This document shows, piece by piece, positions 12,808 through 21,100 of a DNA stretch of 64,000 nucleotides. This DNA is from a bacterium (GTDB lineage Bacteria > Elusimicrobiota > Elusimicrobia > Elusimicrobiales > UBA9959): NCBI GenBank assembly GCA_021786295.1, contig JAJYNO010000026.1, positions 62,001 to 126,000 on the forward strand. The letters are read 5' to 3'. The translations under genes were made by a program, and so were the position numbers. The notes under the pieces were generated by a model. That model did not search any database. It was not told where the DNA came from and worked only from the letters and a program-made list of their open reading frames with translations. Numbering within the stretch: the stretch's first letter is position 1; each line of letters starts with the position of its first letter.

Positions 12808-13532
12808 CCGCCGAAGGCCTCCAGCACAGAGGCCAGCCGGGCGGCGCTCACCGGGCGGGAACGGTCGGAACCGAGGCAGACGGCGCCGCGCAGGCCGACT
12901 ATATCCGGCCCCAGCTCCCGCAGAGCCGGCAGCATCCTCACGCCGACGGAGCCGGCGAGGGCGGTCTTAAGGCCGGCGGCGCGGGCCAGGCGCAGGAAGC
13001 GCGCCAGTTCCGGGCGCGTCATGTTGTCGAAGAGGGAACGTCCGTCCTTCAGGGCCGTGTCCAGCATGACGGCGGCGGCTCCGGCCTTCTTGGCCGCGCG
13101 CACCAGGGGCCAGGGGGCCAGCCCGCCGAAACGGCGCCAGTCAGCGTAGCCGGCTATGACCGGCAGCGCGCGCGGGGCCGCCGAGCGTACGCCTTTCACC
13201 ACCGCGCGGGCCAGTTCGAAGGCGCGTTCCTCGGTCCTGACGCCGTAGAGCCCGGCCTTGACGTAATCGGCGCCTATCGAGGCCGCGGCGTAGGCGGCCA
13301 GCGCCGCGGTACCGGGCTTGAAGTCCAGGTCCCCGATCGCCGCGCTGAACTTTACGGGATAGCGGCGCAGCCGGCGCACCACCCCGGCCAGCACCCACGG
13401 GAAATTGGCCCCCAGCGATCCTTCCCCGACGTTCTTGAGGTCCAGGATATCGGCACCGCCGCGGGCCACTACCAGGGCCTCGCGCAGGTCCACGGGGCTG
13501 ACCAGGAGCTTAATTTTATTTGTCGCGTTCAT
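12804..13532 (-). CDS. mfnB: (5-formylfuran-3-yl)methyl phosphate synthase (MfnB / UPF0264) family
   Basis: KLLVSPVDLREALVVARGGADILDLKNVGEGSLGANFPWV; ADYVKAGLYG; AVMLDTALKDGRSLFDN, characteristic of MfnB/DUF556. Confidence 0.9.
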   Translation of the reverse strand: MNATNKIKLLVSPVDLREALVVARGGADILDLKNVGEGSLGANFPWVLAGVVRRLRRYPVKFSAAIGDLDFKPGTAALAAYAAASIGADYVKAGLYGVRTEERAFELARAVVKGVRSAAPRALPVIAGYADWRRFGGLAPWPLVRAAKKAGAAAVMLDTALKDGRSLFDNMTRPELARFLRLARAAGLKTALAGSVGVRMLPALRELGPDIVGLRGAVCLGSDRSRPVSAARLASVLEAFGG

Positions 13533-14571
13533 CGGCCATGTAATACGCCAGAGAGCGGAGCAGCGAAAGTTCCCGCCTGCGCAGGCGGCAGGAGCCCAGC
13601 TCGCTGAGCGCCCGGCGGCGGAACGCGCCTATCATGCGGCGGTTCTCCTCCAGCGCTCCGCTCCGGCGGACTATATCTATAACATTTTTAAGGGCGGCCG
13701 TGGAAATGGACGCGTCCCCCAGCGCCGCCCGCAGCGCCGCCCGCAGCGCCGGGGAGGAAAGGCGGATGGCGGTAAGGTAGAGATACGTGTACCGCCCCGA
13801 GGTTATATCGTCGGCCAGCGGCTTGCCCCAGGCTTCTGAACGCGGGAAGAGGTTCAGCTCGTCGCCGTGCAGGTGGTAGGCCATGCCGAGCCAGGAGCCC
13901 GCCGCCTCGAAGCGCGGCAGTTCCCGGCGGGCGCAGCCTCCCAGGAGCGCCCCTATCCTGAAGGGGCCGTTGAAGGAGAGGAAACGGATGCGGTCCCAGC
14001 TCATGGAGAGGTACTCCTCCGGCGACGGCTCCCTGCGCCCCGCCGTCCACCAGAGTTCCGCGGACTGGCCGTAACCGTAGGCGAATATCTCCGAGGAGAG
14101 AGAGCGGAGTATGTACTCCCGGCGCCAGTCCTCCAGCCGCAGGGACGGGGAAAGGAAAACGCGCCAGGCCCAGTTGTAGGACGCCTGATAGGCCAGGTAG
14201 GCGTTCTTCTCTCCGTACAGCCTGTGCGTCGCTGGCCCTCCGCGGCGGAGGCCGGAGCCGTCTATGATGTCGTCGAAACTTACCGTGGAGGCCTCCATCA
14301 GCTCGACGGCCCCGAGGACCTCCTCGTAAGCCGCAGGCGCCTTGCCGAAAGCCTCCAGCAGCAGGCGGGTTATCAGCGGGCGCAGCAGTTTCCCCGGGCG
14401 CTCGAGGTAGAGCCGCGCGGGCGCGTTGATCCGGCGGAGGAGGGAGGCGGAGGGACGGAGACCGGCCGCCCTGAGCCAGTCCGCGGGAAAGGCGCGGGGA
14501 AAGGCGGCGCGCGAGGCCCGCAGCAGCTGCGGCAGCGCCGCGGCGTAATAGGCCGCCAGTGCGGGGGACAT
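13516..14571 (-). CDS. Polyprenyl-diphosphate-synthase-like protein, non-canonical second Asp-rich motif
   Basis: In-frame ATG at 14571; ERPGKLLRPLIT, FDDIIDGSGLRRGGPATH (FARM), YHLHGDELNLFP in place of DDxxD. Confidence 0.8.
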   Translation of the reverse strand: MSPALAAYYAAALPQLLRASRAAFPRAFPADWLRAAGLRPSASLLRRINAPARLYLERPGKLLRPLITRLLLEAFGKAPAAYEEVLGAVELMEASTVSFDDIIDGSGLRRGGPATHRLYGEKNAYLAYQASYNWAWRVFLSPSLRLEDWRREYILRSLSSEIFAYGYGQSAELWWTAGRREPSPEEYLSMSWDRIRFLSFNGPFRIGALLGGCARRELPRFEAAGSWLGMAYHLHGDELNLFPRSEAWGKPLADDITSGRYTYLYLTAIRLSSPALRAALRAALGDASISTAALKNVIDIVRRSGALEENRRMIGAFRRRALSELGSCRLRRRELSLLRSLAYYMADERDK

Positions 14572-14609
14572 CCCGCCGCCCCGCCGGCGGAGACGGACGG
14601 GGCGGCTTC

Positions 14610-15641
14610 TCAAGACGTCCTCCCGGAGAGGCGGCGGACGAAAGCCCTGAGCGCCTCCCCGTAGCCGCCGCTCATGGCCGGAAGCAGGGCCCTGTCCAGC
14701 ACCGCCATGGCGGAGCCGGTCCTCGCAGCCGCGGCGGAACGGCAATATTCCGCGGCGCCGCTGGCGAGCATCACCTCCCGGGCGCGGGCCACGTCCGCTT
14801 CCGCGGGCGGGCTCCCGGGGGGCCGGGAATAAAGGCGGAGCAGGAAGGAGCGGTCCGCCGGAGAGGAGCGCCGCAGGGCGCGCCAGAGCAGCAGCGTGCG
14901 CTTGCCTTCCCGTATGTCGTTGCCAGGAGCCTTCCCGAAGCCGGTCCCGCCGTCGTTCTCCAGGTCAAGAACGTCGTCCATCAGCTGGAAAGCGGCGCCG
15001 AGGTGCCGGCCGAAAACGTCGATGGCCCCGAAGAGGTCGTAACGCCCGGCGAGAACGGCGGCCAGCCTGCACGGCCCCTCGGTTGTATAGGAGGAGGTCT
15101 TCATGTCCGCCAGGCGGAAATAGGCGCGCGGCGAGAATTCGCGCGGCGGCCTCCCCCGCCAGACCAGCTCCAGGTGCTGTCCCTGGAGCGCGCGCCTGAC
15201 GCCGGCATAGAACTCGCCGAATACCGGGCCGAACTCCCGCGGCCCGAGCAGACAGTTGGCGTAGAGCATCTCCGGTATGTAGGTGGCTGTGAGGTCCAGC
15301 GCGTTGATGGCTGCCTCCTCGCCGCACAGGCGGTGCAGCGCCGGGCCGCCGCGCCTCGTCTCGGCGTGGTCCATCAGGTCGTCGCGGCCGAGGCCCCAGT
15401 TCTCAAGAAGTTCGTAGGCCGCCGCAAGGCGGGAGGCCTTCCGGTAGCCCCCCCCCAGCCCGCCGGCGAACAGGCACAGCAGGACGGAGCGCAGCGCCTT
15501 GCCGCGGCGCCGCGGATAGGCGGTGATGCAGCCGCGCAGGCCGGGGGCCATGCCCGCCGTCTTTCTTTCAAGCCAACCGTCCAGGACCGCGAAGACGTCC
15601 CGGCGCACCTTCGCGGTATAGGCGTCAAGGTCTATCGGCAT
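14610..15641 (-). CDS. Polyprenyl diphosphate synthase (canonical motifs)
   Basis: RDDLMDHAETRRGGPALH (FARM) and QLMDDVLDLENDGGTGFGKAPGNDIREGKRTLLL (SARM). Confidence 0.88.
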   Translation of the reverse strand: MPIDLDAYTAKVRRDVFAVLDGWLERKTAGMAPGLRGCITAYPRRRGKALRSVLLCLFAGGLGGGYRKASRLAAAYELLENWGLGRDDLMDHAETRRGGPALHRLCGEEAAINALDLTATYIPEMLYANCLLGPREFGPVFGEFYAGVRRALQGQHLELVWRGRPPREFSPRAYFRLADMKTSSYTTEGPCRLAAVLAGRYDLFGAIDVFGRHLGAAFQLMDDVLDLENDGGTGFGKAPGNDIREGKRTLLLWRALRRSSPADRSFLLRLYSRPPGSPPAEADVARAREVMLASGAAEYCRSAAAARTGSAMAVLDRALLPAMSGGYGEALRAFVRRLSGRTS

Positions 15642-16245
15642 AAGCCTCCCTCAGGGTCGAGCCAAGAAAGCCGCGCGGAAGAAGAAGAACGGACTCGGCC
15701 CGGGAACCGCGCGCGGGACGGCCGGCGGCGAAGGCGAGCGCGGCCTCGCGGCAAGCCCGCGCCCCGCCCTCCCCCAGGCCCAGCTCCAGCGCGCGAAAGA
15801 AGAAAGCGGCCCGCAGGGCCCAGTTCCCAGGCGAATCTTCCCTCGCCCCGCCGGGGCGCCGCAAAGACCCGGAAACGGCCGCTCCGGCCTCAACGAAGAA
15901 CCCTTCCAGCGCCCGGCGGCGCTCCACCGCGAAGCAGCGCGCGGCCAGGCGCTCGGCCAGCGAGACGGCTGAAAGCAGCAGCAGGATATCGCCCCCGCGC
16001 AGGGCGGCCGCCCCCCGCCGCCGGCAGGCCTCCCTGGACCTAAGCCAGGGCTGCTGCGCCGCCGCGAGGGCGTCCGCGGAGGCCTGCAGCCGGGCCGGGA
16101 CGCGCGTCCCCGGCCAGAGCACCCCGGCCGCCCTGCCCGCCGGGGTGCTCGGAAGGAGGAGGCGCGCCCCTGGAGGCGGCCACGGCCTGCCAGGAGGCCC
16201 GGACAGGAGGGCCGCTGCGAGCCCGGCGCCTGGGACGCGCGTCAC
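15625..16245 (-). CDS. Hypothetical protein in isoprenoid operon
   Basis: 206 aa; ATGA overlap with upstream gene and overlap with downstream gene; GGDILLLLSAVSLAERLA segment. Confidence 0.55.
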   Translation of the reverse strand: MTRVPGAGLAAALLSGPPGRPWPPPGARLLLPSTPAGRAAGVLWPGTRVPARLQASADALAAAQQPWLRSREACRRRGAAALRGGDILLLLSAVSLAERLAARCFAVERRRALEGFFVEAGAAVSGSLRRPGGAREDSPGNWALRAAFFFRALELGLGEGGARACREAALAFAAGRPARGSRAESVLLLPRGFLGSTLREAYADRP

Positions 16246-17345
16246 TTCGTCCTCCTGGCCGAAAGATAGAGAGGCAGGCGCGAAAAAATTGCGCGCGAAG
16301 CCCGCGGCAGGCCAAGCCCCGCGACGATGTCCAGGGCGCGGGCGTTGAGGGACGCGATAGCGGCTTGCGTTTCCTGCACCGCGCCGCAGTCGCGGGCCGC
16401 TCTGACGGCGCGCCGCAAAGCGCCCGGGGAAGGCTTGCCCGACAGGACGGAGTCCGCCGCTCCGGGGTCGTCCCGTTCCAGGCGAGCCAGAGCCGCGGAG
16501 GTCAGGAAGGTGGCCTTGCCGGCCAAAAAGTCGTCGCCGGGGAGCTTTCCCCAGGAGGGATCTTCCGGAAAGAGGTTGAGGATGTCGCCGCGCAGATGGT
16601 AGGCCGCGCCCAGGGTCTCCCCCAAAGCGCAGAATTCTGCTTCCCGGGCGCGAGGAAGGCCAGCGCAGACGGCCGCCGCGCCGAGCGGGCCGGCGAAGGA
16701 AAGGATCGAGATCCTGTCGCGCACGTTATCGAGATAGGCGGCCATGGACACCGGGCCGCCGGCTTCGGTCAGGAGCGGTTCCGACAGATGGCCGCGGCAA
16801 GCCCTGAAATAGTAGGAGTTCATGAGCTCGTGAAGGCGCAGCCGCTGACTGGAGCCGAGGGGCAGCGCCGGGTGGTCCGGCACTCCGAGGCAGAGATGGA
16901 AGACGGTCATGGCGGCCGAGGCCGCGCGGGGACCGTAGACCAGCTGCGCCGCGCGGGCCCCGCGCCGGCAAGGGGAGGAGTCCAGGGCATCGTCGAGCAT
17001 CACGGTGGCGGACTCCATCACCTCGAGCGTCCACAACAGGGGCCGGAACGCTTCCGGGTCGCGCCCGGCCGCCTGCAGCGCCAGCATGGCCAGGTACGGG
17101 CGCAGCAGCTTGCCCGGCCTGTCCAGATAATAGCGCAGCACCGACCAGTCAGCCCGAGACAGCCCGGGCAGCCCGGGCCTCGCCAAAAGCTCCGGCACCG
17201 GGGAAACGGAATACTCTGCCAAAGCGCCCCGGATGACCGGGAGGCAGGCCCGGTAATGCCCGGCCAGCTCCGGGCCCATCTCGCCGGCCGCCGCCGGAGA
17301 TGGCTCCCCCCAGCCCGGACCGAAAGGCCTTGCGCGCCGGGCCAT
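16242..17345 (-). CDS. Polyprenyl-diphosphate-synthase-like protein, non-canonical second Asp-rich motif
   Basis: ATG at 17345; LDRPGKLLRPYLA, MLDDALDSSPCRRGARAAQ (FARM), YHLRGDILNLFPEDPSWGKLPGDDFLAGKATFL. Confidence 0.8.
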   Translation of the reverse strand: MARRARPFGPGWGEPSPAAAGEMGPELAGHYRACLPVIRGALAEYSVSPVPELLARPGLPGLSRADWSVLRYYLDRPGKLLRPYLAMLALQAAGRDPEAFRPLLWTLEVMESATVMLDDALDSSPCRRGARAAQLVYGPRAASAAMTVFHLCLGVPDHPALPLGSSQRLRLHELMNSYYFRACRGHLSEPLLTEAGGPVSMAAYLDNVRDRISILSFAGPLGAAAVCAGLPRAREAEFCALGETLGAAYHLRGDILNLFPEDPSWGKLPGDDFLAGKATFLTSAALARLERDDPGAADSVLSGKPSPGALRRAVRAARDCGAVQETQAAIASLNARALDIVAGLGLPRASRAIFSRLPLYLSARRTK

Positions 17346-18169
17346 CAGGATGCCAGCCTGCCCGCCAGCCCGCACAGCAGCATCAGGTTGGCGGAGAGAA
17401 GATAAAGTTCGAAGAACCAGCGAGGAGGGCGGAAGGCGGCGGCCGCCGCGGCGGCCATCGTCCAGAGGGTCCAGGCCGAATCAGCCCTCTCCCCGAGGAC
17501 GAGATGCCGGAGCAGGACCGGCGCCAGCAGCAAGGCCAGCGCCGCGGCCGTCGCCTTAAGACCGAGAAGCACCGGCACGCTGCGCACGCCGGCTTCGGCG
17601 TCCCCGCCGTAATCGCGCATGTCAAGTATCACGCTAAGAGCCAGGATGAACGGGATGAGCGCCCATGTCGCGCGGACCAGGGCGGCCGCGGCCGTCCACG
17701 AGAAGGCGTGGTGAAGCAGGAACGGGGCAAGAACGCCGACGCCCCAGAACGCGGCCAGGTTCACCAGGGTCTTGAGCGCCGGCACCCTCTTTATGAGAGT
17801 CACGCCGTCGACCGGGACCGCGTACAGCGGCACGAAGACCACGGAAAGGGCCAGGAGCGGGCGGAAGGGAGTATGCAGCAGGATATAGAGCGAGTCGGCC
17901 AACAGCAGCGCGGCGAAGAAGGCCGGCGGGGCTGGTGAGACCCTCAGCTCCACGGCCGGCACGTTGACGGCATCCTCCCTCTGGGAGAACCGGCGGTCCA
18001 GCAGATAGGCCAGCTGGATCATGACGGCCAGCGCGGCGCCCGCCGCGATGCCGGCGGCTTTCAGCCCGCCCATGGCCGAGGCCATGTTGAGGAAAAGCAG
18101 GAAAGCCGCCAGCGGGAGCTGGACCCGGAACGCGGAAACGAACCCGTAGACGGCGGAGAAGGCCCTCAT
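17345..18169 (-). CDS. UbiA-family prenyltransferase
   Basis: Multi-TM; LLDRRFSQREDAVNVP and DMRDYGGDAEAGVRSVPVLLG motifs; ATG at 18169 overlaps previous stop. Confidence 0.78.
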   Translation of the reverse strand: MRAFSAVYGFVSAFRVQLPLAAFLLFLNMASAMGGLKAAGIAAGAALAVMIQLAYLLDRRFSQREDAVNVPAVELRVSPAPPAFFAALLLADSLYILLHTPFRPLLALSVVFVPLYAVPVDGVTLIKRVPALKTLVNLAAFWGVGVLAPFLLHHAFSWTAAAALVRATWALIPFILALSVILDMRDYGGDAEAGVRSVPVLLGLKATAAALALLLAPVLLRHLVLGERADSAWTLWTMAAAAAAAFRPPRWFFELYLLSANLMLLCGLAGRLAS

Positions 18170-19179
18170 ATGAAGAAACGCGGTTTCTGCCCCCACACTA
18201 TAGTCTCCGGCTGCACCACCATGGCGGCCTGGACTCCGGAAAAAACGGCCGCCAGGTCGGAGACGCCTACGCCGCGGCGCAAAACGAAGAAAGGGGCCGC
18301 CAGCAAGGCCTCAAAGGGGCTCAGCCGCCTGAGCCTTCCCAGATATCGTCCGCGCCATCTGCGGCTCAGCTCCTGCGCGGCGGAAAAGAACGCCGGAGAA
18401 TGGAAACGCCTGCCGCGCCCGGAGGACACAGCGAAGAACCATTTATCCTTCCCGCTGGAGGAGGAGGGAAGGGCGGCGCAAAGGCGGAAGCCTGGCACCG
18501 CCCCCGCTAGGGCCGACAGCACGGCCCCGGCCCCGCACTCAGACTCCAGCAGCGCGGCCCGCTCCGGGCCTGAAACGCTCTCGGGAGTCTTGAAGGCCAC
18601 GAAAAGGACCAGGTCGGCGAGGTCTGGCCTGGACAGGGCCCAGGAGTAGACCGCAGGCGCCCCCCCGAGGTTGCGCCTGGATACGGTCATGTTGAAATAG
18701 CAGGAGCCTATCCCCGCGTCGCGCACCATCCTCCCGAGGCGCTCTCGCAGGGAATTCAGCTCGGCCTCGCCGGCCCCTTTCCAGCCCTCCCGGTCCTGCA
18801 TGGAGTCCACGTGAAGACAGACCCCGGCCAGGCCCGCGGACTTGAGGGCCTTCAGGAGCGCCGGGGCCAGCAGGGAACCGTTTGTGTTTACGAAGGGGCG
18901 TAGCCCGGCCCGGGCCGCGTGCCGGACCGCGTCCACGATGCTCGGGTAGCACAGCGGATCGCCTCCCGCAAAAGCCAGGACGTCCGTGCGCACCCCCGAC
19001 GCCACCGAGTCTATCTCGGCCAGAACCTCCGGCAAAGGCCTGTGCTTTCCCGGGAAATTGGAGGAAAAGCAGCCGGGGCAGTGCATGTTGCACTCCTTCG
19101 TGGGCTCAAGCCAGGTGATTATAGTGTCGGCCAGGGTCCAAGGCAGCCGGTATGGCCGCTGCTCAGCGGATAAGGTCAT
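18166..19179 (-). CDS. Radical SAM protein
   Basis: TKECNMHCPGCF (CxxxCxxC), AFAGGDPLCYPSI, FVNTNGSLL. Confidence 0.88.
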   Translation of the reverse strand: MTLSAEQRPYRLPWTLADTIITWLEPTKECNMHCPGCFSSNFPGKHRPLPEVLAEIDSVASGVRTDVLAFAGGDPLCYPSIVDAVRHAARAGLRPFVNTNGSLLAPALLKALKSAGLAGVCLHVDSMQDREGWKGAGEAELNSLRERLGRMVRDAGIGSCYFNMTVSRRNLGGAPAVYSWALSRPDLADLVLFVAFKTPESVSGPERAALLESECGAGAVLSALAGAVPGFRLCAALPSSSSGKDKWFFAVSSGRGRRFHSPAFFSAAQELSRRWRGRYLGRLRRLSPFEALLAAPFFVLRRGVGVSDLAAVFSGVQAAMVVQPETIVWGQKPRFFI

Positions 19180-19283
19180 CTATTCCCCGTACCCCGCGGA
19201 AGAACGCACCCCTCCTCCGGCCGGGGGCCGGTCTTTTTCCTGGAACGGAGAGGTCTCGCGGGCTGCATCGGTAGCGCTTTCCC

Positions 19284-19307
19284 TTAAATGCCATTATATT
19301 AAATGCC
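19284..19307 (-). promoter_or_regulatory. Putative operator/promoter of the isoprenoid operon: 9-nt direct repeats flanking TATAAT
   Basis: Minus strand reads GGCATTTAA-TATAAT-GGCATTTAA. Confidence 0.5.
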
Positions 19308-19354
19308 CCGCAGCCGGGGCGAAGCGCCGGCCGCCTGGCCGCGGCGGAATACGT

Positions 19355-20119
19355 TCAGGCGCGGCCAGGCAAGAGCAGCGTACCGGGCCCGGAACGCCCG
19401 GCGAGAAAGGAAGCGAGTCCCTCCGGGCGCCGGCCGTCGAGGACGAGGGCCCTGCCTCCCCCCCGCAATATCGCCAGCAGTTCGGCCGCCTTCCCGCGCA
19501 TCCCCCCGCTAACGTCGCCCGGCTCCCCGGGACAGGCCCGGGAGAAGGCCTCCAAGCCCGGCTCGTCCAGCTCCGGCAGCACCGCGCCCGCGGCGTCCAG
19601 CAGGCCCGGCGCGTCGGTGAAGAATACCGCCAGACGCGGCCGCAGCAGCCCGCAGAGCGCCGAGGCCAGCGCGTCGCTGGAGACCACTACGCCTCCTCCG
19701 GCCCCGTCCGGGAAGATGCCGCTGGAGACCACCGGCACGCGCCCCGACGCCAGCGGGGCCGCGATGACGGACGGGTCCGCGGGCACGGGGCGCCCCCCGC
19801 TCAGCGAAAAATGTTCAGGCCCCGGCACGCTGCAGACCTCCAGCCCGGCCGAGCGCAGTTCCCGGAGAAAGGCGAGATGAAGACGCCGCAGCGAGGCGTT
19901 GATGGCGTCTATGGGCGCCCCGCCCGGAGGGATCCTGCCGGAGAGGTAACCGTAGCGAAGGGCCGGCGGCTTGCCGAAGGAGCCGGTGCCGTGGACCAGC
20001 GCGAAAGGCTCGGCCAGTTCGGCCAGCGAGGCCGCCAGGCGCGAGACGGCCGCCCGGTCGAAGACCGGAGACTCCCCTTTGCGCGTTATCACGCTGCCTC
20101 CGGCCTTTATCACCAGCAT
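19355..20119 (-). CDS. Isopentenyl-phosphate-kinase-like amino-acid-kinase-fold protein
   Basis: MLVIKAGGSVITRKG, LVHGTGSFGKPPALRYGY, GDVSGGMRGKAAELLAI...ALVLDG; alternative ATG at 20125. Confidence 0.8.
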   Translation of the reverse strand: MLVIKAGGSVITRKGESPVFDRAAVSRLAASLAELAEPFALVHGTGSFGKPPALRYGYLSGRIPPGGAPIDAINASLRRLHLAFLRELRSAGLEVCSVPGPEHFSLSGGRPVPADPSVIAAPLASGRVPVVSSGIFPDGAGGGVVVSSDALASALCGLLRPRLAVFFTDAPGLLDAAGAVLPELDEPGLEAFSRACPGEPGDVSGGMRGKAAELLAILRGGGRALVLDGRRPEGLASFLAGRSGPGTLLLPGRA

Positions 20120-20127
20120 CGGCATAT

Positions 20128-20133
20128 ATTATA
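20128..20133 (-). promoter_or_regulatory. Putative -10 box (TATAAT), 8 nt before ATG at 20119
   Basis: AT-rich island in GC-rich context, spacing matches other units in the window. Confidence 0.4.
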
Positions 20134-20137
20134 AAAT
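20132..20137 (+). promoter_or_regulatory. Putative -10 box (TAAAAT), 6 nt before ATG at 20144
   Basis: Spacing consistent with leaderless start. Confidence 0.4.
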
Positions 20138-20143
20138 TTAGCC

Positions 20144-21082
20144 ATGAGTTCCGGAGCCAAGGACGGGAAGGGCGCGCCTGGGCCGGGAAAGCCGTCCCCG
20201 CGCGCGCTGTTGGAACTGGCCGCGCTGAAGGCCAGACTCCTGAAGCTGCCGGAAGGCGCCCCCGGCACGCTCTATATCGCGCTCACCTCCCGCTGCGATC
20301 TCTCCTGCCGTCACTGCAAATACCGCTCCTCGCCGCCGGGCCCGGACATGCCGTTCGGGGAACTGAGGCGCCTGCTGGAGAACGCCGCCTCCTCCGGCAT
20401 ACCCCGCGCGGCCTTTTTCGGAGGAGAACCGCTGCTCTACCCGCGCCTGGAGCAAGCCGTAAGGCTGGCCTCGGGGCTCGGGCTTTTCACGCAGCTGGAC
20501 ACCAACGGCCAGACTCTGGACGCCGGGCGGGCCGGGGAACTTGCGTCCGCCGGGCTCTCCCTGGCCACTATCAGCCTGCACTCAGCCGAGGAGGCCGGGC
20601 ACGACGCCCTGGGCGGGCCAGGCTCGTTCCGCAAGGCCGTTGCGGCGGTCTCGGCGGCCCTGCGCGCCGGCCTCTTCGTCCACGTCTCCTCCTGTTTCTT
20701 CTCGGCCGGGCTTTCCTCCGGGGAACCGGGCCGCTTGGCGGCCTTCGCCCGCGGCCTGGGCGCCCACGGCGTCAGGGCGCTGCTCTACTCCCCGCCTGAG
20801 GGCGGTTCCGCGCGGCTGCCGCGCCGGCTGTCCAGGACCCTGGCCAAGGCCGCCCCGGACGGCTTCTCGCGCGGCTGCGTACGCCCCGGACGGCGGGCCT
20901 GCGCCGCGGCCGCCGGGGAGATTCTTTTCACGGACGCGGAATTGAACGTGAAGAGCTGCCCTTACGCGGTCCGGCCGCTGGGAAAGGCAACGGCCGGGCT
21001 GAGCCGCTTCTTCGGCGGCGAGCGCGCTCCTGCCGGGCTCTTCCCATGCCATTCCCCGGGCCGGTCCCTCCGTCGCCGCTGA
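20144..21082 (+). CDS. Radical SAM protein
   Basis: LTSRCDLSCRHCKYRSS (CxxxCxxC), FFGGEPLLYPRL. Confidence 0.87.
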   Translation: MSSGAKDGKGAPGPGKPSPRALLELAALKARLLKLPEGAPGTLYIALTSRCDLSCRHCKYRSSPPGPDMPFGELRRLLENAASSGIPRAAFFGGEPLLYPRLEQAVRLASGLGLFTQLDTNGQTLDAGRAGELASAGLSLATISLHSAEEAGHDALGGPGSFRKAVAAVSAALRAGLFVHVSSCFFSAGLSSGEPGRLAAFARGLGAHGVRALLYSPPEGGSARLPRRLSRTLAKAAPDGFSRGCVRPGRRACAAAAGEILFTDAELNVKSCPYAVRPLGKATAGLSRFFGGERAPAGLFPCHSPGRSLRRR

Positions 21083-21100
21083 CGCGGGCCCTAATTTTGC

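Noticed and set aside
13714-13752. agcgccgcccgc tandem repeats as a regulatory repeat or CRISPR-like element
   Set aside because: In-frame Ala/Leu/Arg-coding low-complexity stretch inside the PPS-like gene
19333-19370. GCCTGGCCGC...GCGGCCAGGC inverted repeat as a terminator of the kinase gene
   Set aside because: It straddles the stop codon and has no following U-tract; insufficient for a terminator call
11444-20119. Archaeal-type ether lipid pathway
   Set aside because: IPK, UbiA and PPS would fit, but no G1P dehydrogenase, GGGP synthase or CarS-like gene was recognised in the window
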